Below, piece by piece: positions 57,666 through 64,000 of a DNA stretch of 64,000 bases. The notes beneath the pieces were generated by a model. That model ran no database searches and was not told the DNA's origin. It saw only the letters and a program-made list of their open reading frames with translations. Both the position numbers and the translations under genes were made by a program. How positions within the stretch are numbered: position 1 is the first letter of the stretch; each line of letters opens with the position of its first letter. Source of the stretch: Gluconacetobacter asukensis (lineage in GTDB: Bacteria > Pseudomonadota > Alphaproteobacteria > Acetobacterales > Acetobacteraceae); NCBI RefSeq assembly GCF_014174375.1, contig NZ_JABEQE010000008.1, positions 1 to 64,000 of the forward strand. The letters run 5' to 3'.

Positions 57666-58200
57666 CCGTGTGCCGAATGGGTCCTTGAACCGGGATCAAT
57701 CTGCTCGTTGATAATTGATATGCAATTCTTTTCCTGTCTCTCGCGCAGCGCGGATCATAGAAGGACCGGCGTGAAGAAGTGGCGAGCCAACATTTGGGAG
57801 ATGTTTCCGATAGTCATGGAAGGCCCAACCCGGCCCGCCAATCTGCGGCACGTGAGACCGAGCGAAAAAAACGCCATAAAATCTTTGTGTCCCGCGCCAG
57901 CGCAGCGCCTGACCCTGTCCCCAGCAGGCGATTGAAAAGGCAGGCGACATTTCTCGGACGATGTTCGGACATCAATCAGCCATTTTCTGCCCGATATCTC
58001 TTTTGCGGTGCGCCAGAAGACCGCACTCTGTCGCAGCCAGAGACATTCAGCGCAGGAGATCTGATATCAGCCTCCCCTCCCGACAGGGATCGTCCTGCTT
58101 TTTATTCATCAAGCACATCTTGTCCGTCGCGCTCTCGTAAGCAATGAAGATGGATGTCAATCCACCGTTTCTCCTCAAATCGTTACGTACCGGAGCCCCT
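57666..58200. other. Space between the GT9 gene and the HAD gene
   Basis: About 535 bases with no convincing gene; short open frames on both strands have no ribosome sites or recognisable motifs. The HAD frame stays open back to 58144, where two in-frame ATGs lie. The region probably holds the promoter of the following three-gene set. Confidence 0.45.
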
Positions 58201-58575
58201 ATGAAACGCCTTGTTGTCGACCTTGACGATACCCTGACCAGGAACAATCCGGACCTGTCATACGCCGACAAGGAGCCGAACCTGCCCCTGATCGAAAAAC
58301 TCAGGGAATACAAGGCGCAGGGCTTTGAAATCCTGATTCAGACGGCACGGAACATGCGCACCTATAATGGCGCGATCGGCAAGATCAACGCCAATACATT
58401 GCCGATTATCCTGGAATGGCTGCGCAAGCACGACGTGCCTTACGATGAAATCTACGTCGGCAAGGCGTGGTGCGGAACGGAGGGCTTCTATATCGATGAC
58501 CGAGCCATCCGGCCTTCGGAGTTTCTCAATCTGTCTCTCGAAGAGATCAACCGCCTGATTGAAACAGATAAATGA
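58201..58575 (+). CDS. HAD-superfamily phosphatase of capsule-locus type
   Basis: A 124-residue minimal HAD protein. The nucleophile motif is LVVDLDDTLTRN (residues about 4-15), motif II is in EILIQTARNMRTYNG, and the closing acidic motif is FYIDDRAIRP. With so small a fold and no cap domain, it resembles the small phosphatases found in capsule and lipooligosaccharide loci. It overlaps the next gene by four bases (ATGA), so it is made together with the kinase fusion. ATGs at 58144 and 58150 give longer alternatives. The substrate is unknown, presumably a phosphorylated intermediate of the same pathway. Confidence 0.78.
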   Translation: MKRLVVDLDDTLTRNNPDLSYADKEPNLPLIEKLREYKAQGFEILIQTARNMRTYNGAIGKINANTLPIILEWLRKHDVPYDEIYVGKAWCGTEGFYIDDRAIRPSEFLNLSLEEINRLIETDK

Positions 58576-60200
58576 TTCACGCCAATCTTATCAGCGTCAT
58601 TGCATCAGGCGCTTACGTCAGCCACGAACTCGTCGCGGAGTTCGGGCCTTTGCCGCCGGCCTTTCTGCCCCTGGGCGTGGGCCGCTTGTATGACATGCAG
58701 ATTGCCAGCCTGAAGCAGGACCTGACCGAGGCATCGCCGATCTACATTACTCTGCCGGAGAGCTTCAACGTTCCGGCACACGATCTTCAGAGCTTCAAGG
58801 ACAAGGGCGTAACACCCATTTTCGTGCCGGATGGCCTGGAACTGGGGGAATCGATCGTCTTCGCCATCAACAGTATCAGCGCCTATTCGGCTGGCATCCG
58901 CATCCTGCACGGCGATACCCTGCTGGACCATCTGCCCTCCGGACTGGATGTCGTCGCCGCCCACGCCGAAGGGGACGATTATTGCTGGGCAGCCATCAAT
59001 CATTCGGGCACGCGGATCGAGAGCCTTGAGGTTATAGAGGCCGCTTCGGAATCGCAGTTGAACCGCCCGGTAGCCTGCGGTTATTTCGCGTTCTCGAGTT
59101 GCAGCGAACTGGTCCGCGCGATGGTTCGTACCGGCTACGACTTTGTGCGCGGCGTTAATGCCTATAATCGGCTGCGCCCCTTGCGCATGGACAATATCGA
59201 ACATTGGTACGATTTCGGTCATCTGCAGACCTATTTCCATTCGCGGCGGATGGTGACCACTGCGCGCTCTTTCAATTCCCTGCAGATTACCCGCAACACG
59301 GTCAAGAAACTGTCGACCGACAGTTTCAAGATGCAGGCGGAAGCCAATTGGCTCGCCCGCATCCCGGCGGAGGCCCGGCCTTACAGCGCCCGTCTTCTGG
59401 ATCAGGGCCAGGAAGGTACGCGCGCATTCTATAGCACGGAATATCAGTACGCTCCCAACCTGTCGGAACTTTTCGTGTTCTCGGGTATCGGCCGGATCAC
59501 ATGGCAGAAGATCCTCGGTTCCTGCACCGAGTTTCTGGAGATCTGCGCCTCGCATGAGGGCGAGATTCCGCGCGCGCACTACACGCGGCAACTCATGGGC
59601 AAAAAAACCGTCGAACGGCTTGAACGTTATGCGCGGGAAAGCGGGTTTAACATTGAAAAGCCGCTGTCCCTGAACGGCCAGCCCATGCCGTCTCTTGCAG
59701 AAATCGCGACCGCGCTGGAAAGCATGATTTCCGTGCCGGATGCAGCGGAACGTTCCACCGTCATGCATGGCGATTTCTGCTTCAGCAATATTCTCTACAA
59801 TTCCCGCAATAGCCGCATTTCCGTCATTGACCCGCGTGGATACGTCTCCAGCGGCGAACATGATATTTACGGCGATATGCGTTATGATATCGCAAAGCTG
59901 TCCCACTCCATCGAAGGCTTGTACGACCTGATCATCGCCGGCCGTTACCGGCTGACGCAGGAAAACACGTACGATTTCTCGCTGGAATTTCCTCCGTCGA
60001 GTCAGCGGAACTGGCTGCGAAACCTGTTCGCCGACCTGACGATCGCGGGTATTTCTCCTGCCAGTCAGGAGATCGGCGCCATTACGACCTCCCTGTTCGT
60101 CTCGATGCTCCCCCTCCATGCCGACCGGCCGGACCGACAGGCCGCCTTCATCGCCAATGCACTCCGACTCTTTTCCGCCCTTGAAGGAAAGCGCGCATGA
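58572..60200 (+). CDS. Fusion of nucleotidyltransferase-like domain and aminoglycoside/choline kinase-like domain
   Basis: A 542-residue protein. Residues about 1-230 look like a GT-A nucleotidyltransferase fold, with PPAFLPLGVGRLYDMQIASL and IRILHGDTLLDHLPSG, but lack the usual glycine-rich GxGxR-x-P loop, so this half may be inactive or altered. Residues about 250-540 are protein-kinase-like: STVMHGDFCFSNILYN (catalytic loop, about residue 397) and RISVIDPRGY (metal site) are the APH/choline kinase motifs. It overlaps both neighbours (HAD upstream, nucleotidyltransferase downstream) by ATGA. It probably phosphorylates a small hydroxylated compound for activation. Confidence 0.72.
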   Translation: MIHANLISVIASGAYVSHELVAEFGPLPPAFLPLGVGRLYDMQIASLKQDLTEASPIYITLPESFNVPAHDLQSFKDKGVTPIFVPDGLELGESIVFAINSISAYSAGIRILHGDTLLDHLPSGLDVVAAHAEGDDYCWAAINHSGTRIESLEVIEAASESQLNRPVACGYFAFSSCSELVRAMVRTGYDFVRGVNAYNRLRPLRMDNIEHWYDFGHLQTYFHSRRMVTTARSFNSLQITRNTVKKLSTDSFKMQAEANWLARIPAEARPYSARLLDQGQEGTRAFYSTEYQYAPNLSELFVFSGIGRITWQKILGSCTEFLEICASHEGEIPRAHYTRQLMGKKTVERLERYARESGFNIEKPLSLNGQPMPSLAEIATALESMISVPDAAERSTVMHGDFCFSNILYNSRNSRISVIDPRGYVSSGEHDIYGDMRYDIAKLSHSIEGLYDLIIAGRYRLTQENTYDFSLEFPPSSQRNWLRNLFADLTIAGISPASQEIGAITTSLFVSMLPLHADRPDRQAAFIANALRLFSALEGKRA

Positions 60201-60925
60201 TCATCATTCCCATGGCCGGACTGTCGAGCCGCTTTACCAAAGCCGGCTACACCAGGCCGAAATACATGCTGCCCCTTCACGGCAAGAGCGTATTCAAGCA
60301 TTCGGTGGAGAGCTTCTCGCGCTATTTCAACGACCTGCCCTTCATCTTTATTGCACGAACGGTAGCGGAAACGCCTGCTTTCATCCGCAAGGAGACCACC
60401 GAACTCGGCATCCGCGATGCCCGTATCGTCGTGCTGGACCGGGAAACCGCGGGACAGGCGGAAACGGTCGAAATCGGTATCAGGGAAGCCGCTCTTGACG
60501 ACCGCACTCCCCTGACGATCTTCAATATCGATACATTTCGCACCGGCTTCCGCTTTCCTGAAGCCGATTGGTTCGGCCATTCCGACGGGTATCTGGAAGT
60601 TTTCCGCGGAGAGGGTGCAAACTGGTCCTATGTCGGCCCCGCGGAAGACAGCGATGAACCGCTGGCGGCGCGAACGACCGAAAAACAGCCAATCTCCGAC
60701 CTGTGCTGCGACGGCCTGTATCATTTTGCGCAGTCTTCGTCCTTCCTGGATGCGCTGGCGCAGGAGCGACTGGCGCCATCTTTGCCTGAACTCTATATCG
60801 CGCCGCTGTATAATCATCTGATCAAAGCGGGCCAGCGCATTCACTACGACCTCATCCCGACGGAACTGATCACATTCTGCGGCGTTCCGGCTGAGTACGA
60901 GGCTCTGGGTGGCGAAAAACCCTGA
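60197..60925 (+). CDS. Sugar nucleotidyltransferase-like protein (capsule-locus type)
   Basis: A 242-residue GT-A fold nucleotidyltransferase. IIPMAGLSSRFTKAGYTRPK is a variant of the signature nucleotide-binding loop, with the later lysine in KYMLPLHGKSVF, and TIFNIDTFRTGF supplies the metal-binding aspartate region. It would transfer a nucleotide from an NTP to a phosphorylated sugar or alcohol. The start overlaps the kinase fusion by ATGA. Together with the HAD protein it forms a coupled three-gene set. The nucleotide and substrate are not predictable. Confidence 0.75.
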   Translation: MIIIPMAGLSSRFTKAGYTRPKYMLPLHGKSVFKHSVESFSRYFNDLPFIFIARTVAETPAFIRKETTELGIRDARIVVLDRETAGQAETVEIGIREAALDDRTPLTIFNIDTFRTGFRFPEADWFGHSDGYLEVFRGEGANWSYVGPAEDSDEPLAARTTEKQPISDLCCDGLYHFAQSSSFLDALAQERLAPSLPELYIAPLYNHLIKAGQRIHYDLIPTELITFCGVPAEYEALGGEKP

Positions 60926-61002
60926 TCTCAACGTGCAGCGTCGCGGGCGCGAAGGATCTGCCTAGTTTATGGCAGGCTGACGAACACCCCACGCCCAATG
61001 AT

Positions 61003-61031
61003 GGCGGAACTGCAAAGTTCCGCCCCTTTTT
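61003..61031 (+). terminator. Intrinsic terminator after the three-gene set
   Basis: GGCGGAACT (61003-61011) and AGTTCCGCC (61016-61024) form a perfect 9-base-pair stem with a GCAA loop, followed by CCTTTTTG. It lies 77 bases after the nucleotidyltransferase and 35 bases before the WavE-type gene, so the latter probably has its own promoter or needs readthrough. Confidence 0.82.
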
Positions 61032-61065
61032 GTGTAATCCGAGCGGAACAGCCAGGACACGCCCA

Positions 61066-62580
61066 ATGACACATCCTGACTGGGACAACCCCGAGTCATT
61101 CAGCATCGTTGTCCAAGGGGCACTCTTTCGGAGCAATCTGGCTGAAACCGCCAATCACTGCGTTCACTGGCGGCGCCTTTTTCCCCATACGCCGATTATC
61201 CTGGCCATTTCAGTCACGGATATCGTGACCGGTACACTGTGCGAAAACGGCGTCCTGGATGATCTTGCGCTGGTAGAGACGCACCAGCATGACGGCGAAC
61301 TGCGCAACGCGCTATTTTTTCTCCGTCAGGCCTGCACCGCCATCACACTTGCCGAGCCGGCTCTCGCGCTTCCGCTTTTCAAGAAGGACGGCAAGGCCCG
61401 TAATAATATCAATTTCCAGATCGCGGCAGCCCGCGCCGGACTAGCCCTGGTCAACAGCACCTACGTGCTGAGAGTCCGGGCCGATCTGATTTTCGCCGAT
61501 CGCCGTTTTCTGGCGCATTACGAGGCTGACCGCGCCCTTCCCCGTGGGCATGCCAGCGTGCTGGACGAGCGCGTCATGATCTCCTGGCTTTACACGCTCA
61601 ATCCCTACTCGCTCGAACGCCTGCCTCTTCATTACAGCGACTGGTTTCACCTGGGATTGACCAGTGACGTGACAAGGCTATGGGATGTTCCTCCCATGCC
61701 TCTGGCCGATGCCACATATTACAGGACGCATGATTACGCCTCTGGCTCAAACGGCGCGGAAAAGCTGTTCCTGGTCAGGCTGGCTGACGAGCAATATCTG
61801 CTTTATCCAACATTCAAGGCTGCATTTCCAGATCTGCATCTGGATTACCACAATGACCTGCGTTCCAGGGAATTGTGCCTGGATATTCTGATCGATAATT
61901 TCATTCCGTGCGATCTTTTGCGCGCTGGGTGCATATTTGAAAAATACGGTCACGAATTCCACAATCGCAACAAGCGCACCCAATGCATCACCGCTGAAAC
62001 CTGGCGTGGACTATGCCATGCACGCGGCCAGGACTATCGGGCGATTACACTAAATGGTGCGGAAGAGGCTCCTGCGACGCCGGTGGACGAACCGGCAGCC
62101 CAAGGCGAATACTGGGAACGCTATGACGCCCTGCATCTGAGCCTGCGTGATGCCACGCTCCAGAACGGTGAAATCGTTGCCCATACTCCCAATGGTAGCG
62201 TGCTCTATGGACCATACGTGACAATGCCCGGCGGGCATTACGTGGCCCACGTGGACTGCTCCCTTCTCACTGGCCCAGGTGTTGTAACCCTTCGAATTGC
62301 TGCGGATTCTGGCCAACACCTACTGGCTGAGCGCACGATAGATATACCCGCTGAGACCGGACGCCGGATTTTGAGCATCCCTTTTACCGTAGCCTTTCCA
62401 GCCCAGCAGAATATCGAAATTGTCCTTCTAATACGGAAGATTGCCACTATGAAAATCAGCCATGTCGATTTTTGTAGCGATCATTCGCCACAAGAAGAAA
62501 TATCCCTTTCCTCTCCCCGCGACGGAAGACCCAAGCCTCTCACGAGACTGCTGCGCTTGCTCCGGTCGTGGCGAGAATAA
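61066..62580 (+). CDS. WavE-family glycosyltransferase with an extra C-terminal domain
   Basis: A 504-residue protein. Residues about 1-340 match the WavE lipopolysaccharide-synthesis family: SFSIVVQGALFRSNLAETAN, YVLRVRADLIFADRRFL (acidic metal motif), DERVMISWLYTLNPYSL, and SDWFHLGLTSDVTRLW. Residues about 360-490 form a separate beta-rich part (LHLSLRDATLQNGEIVAHTP and PGGHYVAHVDCSLLTGPGVV) resembling a carbohydrate-binding or jelly-roll module. It probably adds a sugar to the surface glycan; donor and acceptor are unknown. ATG at 61066 is used. Confidence 0.78.
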   Translation: MTHPDWDNPESFSIVVQGALFRSNLAETANHCVHWRRLFPHTPIILAISVTDIVTGTLCENGVLDDLALVETHQHDGELRNALFFLRQACTAITLAEPALALPLFKKDGKARNNINFQIAAARAGLALVNSTYVLRVRADLIFADRRFLAHYEADRALPRGHASVLDERVMISWLYTLNPYSLERLPLHYSDWFHLGLTSDVTRLWDVPPMPLADATYYRTHDYASGSNGAEKLFLVRLADEQYLLYPTFKAAFPDLHLDYHNDLRSRELCLDILIDNFIPCDLLRAGCIFEKYGHEFHNRNKRTQCITAETWRGLCHARGQDYRAITLNGAEEAPATPVDEPAAQGEYWERYDALHLSLRDATLQNGEIVAHTPNGSVLYGPYVTMPGGHYVAHVDCSLLTGPGVVTLRIAADSGQHLLAERTIDIPAETGRRILSIPFTVAFPAQQNIEIVLLIRKIATMKISHVDFCSDHSPQEEISLSSPRDGRPKPLTRLLRLLRSWRE

Positions 62581-62611
62581 TTAAAAACAGCTCTCACGAA
62601 TAAAGAGGGCT

Positions 62612-62718
62612 TAGAGCATCTTCCGGTCAGACGGAATAGACCGATCAGATAAAGATGCCCGCCAAAACAAAGATCTAGAGCTTTATCGATAAATCGATGT
62701 GAACGGATAAAACTCTAA
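62612..62718. repeat. Two adjacent imperfect stem-loop repeats
   Basis: Element one: GCATCTT (62616-62622) pairs with AAGATGC (62652-62658) around an inner GGTC/GACC pair. Element two: TAGAGCTTTATCG (62676-62688) pairs imperfectly with GGATAAAACTCTA (62705-62717). Both start with a TAGAGC-like string, as in dispersed extragenic palindromes of alphaproteobacteria. They lie in the 278-base gap after the WavE-type gene, which otherwise holds no gene. Confidence 0.5.
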
Positions 62719-62858
62719 ATCGTTTGGGACTGGTATAATTCATTATCCCTCAGTTTGTTGAGAGTATGTTGACGCGCCAAATCTGCCTGTAATTCAAGAA
62801 TTTCGCCTCGGGAGCAGCGGATGAATTTCTGGGATTGCATTAGCTAGGAAACACATTC

Positions 62859-63803
62859 CTAACATAGCATGCCAATTCTTTTCAAAAGCGCCGACTCGAT
62901 GGTGCTATCGATAGCGTTTAATGTTCTTTTCGTAAAAGACTCTTCACGTAGAGCCCTCCTACGAATTAGTTCTGACCAAAAGAGAGAATCCTCCTTTTCG
63001 CACCCATTTCCAAATATATTTTTCAATATCGGCCCACACAATTCCCCGTCAAATTTGAATAAATCTTCAAATTTTACATGAATATGCGAATGATCAATCC
63101 ATCTCTTTATGGATTCCTCTTGTATTTTATATTCGCTGTGAAGAAATTCTATTTCGCGATCAAAAATACCGGCTCTCAACATCTCCTCCACCTCAATGTT
63201 CCTGCAACCTGAAATAATTTTATTATAAATTCGACCTTTCATATCGCTAAATACGTAATTTCCGGGCGATATAAAGTCACGATCAAGCGTTATAACAGTA
63301 AAATTTTCGGGTATGTTTTTAGCTGCCCATTCAGAGTAAATAAGATGTGAATGGCTAAACTGCCCTTGGAGAAACATATTACGCGATATAAAGAGTGGTA
63401 TACCAGTGGGTAACTGATGTATTAGTTTTTGCTCCTCATCAAGTCTATAACAATAAGTATCCATATGATCAAGGAAGACACATACATGATGCAGCCCAAT
63501 TATTTTCAAAATATTTGACATTATATGAGTCCCGCTTCGGGGCTTACTTATTATCAAGAATGGTTTTTCTGATTTTATGCCGGTTCTATGATCGAATAAA
63601 ATTTTTCCCGTTTTGTTTTCTTTGAAGACAAAAGATGGCGTGGCATCTGTATCAAGATCATCAACCTCAAAGATCTCTTTAAGAGAGAACTGATCATGAA
63701 ACATTAATTTCGTAAAGTCTTTATTATAATTATATATAGAACTGTTTATTTTTGAGTTGTATTCTAGAATACACTCAATTTCTTCATTATATTTTTTAAG
63801 CAT
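62859..63803 (-). CDS. Sulfotransferase-like protein, AT-rich
   Basis: A 314-residue protein. FLIISKPRSGTHIMSNILK (about residues 82-100) is the 5'-phosphosulfate-binding loop of PAPS-dependent sulfotransferases. Later segments (GIPLFISRNMFLQGQFSHSH, IHVKFEDLFKF) fit the overall layout. The 3'-phosphate loop is not clear, so it could be a related P-loop enzyme. It might sulfate the exported glycan or a lipid. The gene is strongly AT-rich and uses A/T-ending codons, unlike everything else in the window, so it is a recent acquisition. It has no visible ribosome site and faces the WavE-type gene. Confidence 0.7.
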   Translation of the reverse strand: MLKKYNEEIECILEYNSKINSSIYNYNKDFTKLMFHDQFSLKEIFEVDDLDTDATPSFVFKENKTGKILFDHRTGIKSEKPFLIISKPRSGTHIMSNILKIIGLHHVCVFLDHMDTYCYRLDEEQKLIHQLPTGIPLFISRNMFLQGQFSHSHLIYSEWAAKNIPENFTVITLDRDFISPGNYVFSDMKGRIYNKIISGCRNIEVEEMLRAGIFDREIEFLHSEYKIQEESIKRWIDHSHIHVKFEDLFKFDGELCGPILKNIFGNGCEKEDSLFWSELIRRRALREESFTKRTLNAIDSTIESALLKRIGMLC

Positions 63804-63911
63804 ATTTATTTTAACCGCGCAAAATGTTACATATTCTAGAATCTAATACCACATGTGTCCCCCAAAAAAAATAATTTAAGCGCTAGTGATCGCCCACGAA
63901 TTTTCATCTCC

Positions 63912-64000
63912 TTAGAGCCTGTTTTAGAATGTGTTGATGCGGTGGCTTGGGCGTGATTTAAGCTTAGAATGTGGACCCGAGCGAGCCGTGGCCGGATAGC
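63912..64000. mobile_element. Left end of an IS5-family, IS1031-group insertion sequence (partial)
   Basis: The terminal sequence GAGCCTGTTTTAGAATG begins at 63915 and follows a TTA at 63912-63914, which fits the 3-base TNA target duplication of the IS1031 group. A transposase frame starts 54 bases inside. The rest of the element, including its right end, is beyond the window. Confidence 0.7.
63969..64000 (+). CDS. IS5-family transposase, N-terminal fragment
   Basis: Ten complete codons are visible, encoding MWTRASRGRI, the typical opening of IS1031-group transposases, which commonly read MWTRATRGR. The gene runs off the right edge, so completeness and the catalytic DDE residues cannot be judged. 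Confidence 0.7.
   Translation, partial: MWTRASRGRI

Noticed and set aside
57696-57950. Open frames of 75-84 codons on both strands in the gap before the HAD gene
   Set aside because: No ribosome sites, no recognisable motifs and mutually overlapping; treated as non-coding.
62581-62858. Possible CRISPR-like repeats after the WavE-type gene
   Set aside because: Only two dissimilar stem-loops with irregular spacing; no repeat-spacer pattern or cas genes.

Overview
The window is a chromosomal segment from a GC-rich alphaproteobacterium, most likely an acetic acid bacterium (Acetobacteraceae, Gluconacetobacter/Komagataeibacter-like). The indications are an AarC-type succinyl-CoA:acetate CoA-transferase encoded about 2.5 kb from citrate synthase, an unusually long Smc, a TamA/TamB pair, a conserved alphaproteobacterial housekeeping gene set, and the left end of an IS5-family (IS1031-group) insertion sequence, a group first described in Acetobacter xylinum. 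The species is inferred, not proven.

Layout. 1-10 kb: the end of dxs, the RNA modification genes tlyA and rlmN, argG, an FKBP-type lipoprotein, a cytochrome c lipoprotein, trpS, yjbQ, a reverse-strand RNase T2, the glutathione-dependent formaldehyde pathway (adhC-fghA, reverse strand) and a bestrophin-like channel. 10-18 kb: carD with a promoter that suggests a leaderless mRNA, a sterol desaturase-like membrane enzyme, and tamA-tamB on the reverse strand. 18.5-23.6 kb: a compact forward operon miaB-ybeZ-ybeY-corC with a BASS-family transporter at its end. 23.6-27.1 kb: a compositionally different patch with the GDP-fucose genes gmd-fcl, flanked by gene-poor DNA that includes a decayed IS3-family orfA. 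27.1-38.1 kb: dsbA-like, smc, aarC (reverse), a small membrane protein, a PPP-type phosphoesterase, chorismate mutase, sixA-like and gltA, with several very strong hairpin terminators. 38.1-51.2 kb: a small conserved hypothetical with a Fur-like box, pyrE, murI, a polyprenyl diphosphate synthase, a TrmN6-like methyltransferase, a VOC protein, nrdA-nrdB (reverse) with tandem NrdR-like boxes, and a reverse series uvrC, pgsA, lipoprotein, moaD, moaE, then xth.

51.5-64 kb is a surface-polysaccharide region. It has an ABC-dependent export system (Wza/KpsD-like lipoprotein, KpsE-, KpsM- and KpsT-like proteins), a 645-residue protein with a C-terminal GT9 domain, a three-gene set of HAD phosphatase, a nucleotidyltransferase-like/kinase fusion and a stand-alone nucleotidyltransferase, a WavE-type glycosyltransferase with an extra C-terminal domain, and an AT-rich sulfotransferase-like gene. 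The window ends inside an IS. The HAD/kinase/nucleotidyltransferase set is the best candidate for undescribed biology: it looks like a pathway that phosphorylates, trims and nucleotide-activates an unknown building block for the exported polymer.

No tRNA, rRNA, CRISPR array or prophage was recognised. Start codons were chosen by eye from Shine-Dalgarno spacing, overlaps and family N-termini. Family assignments come from recognised motifs, not searches.
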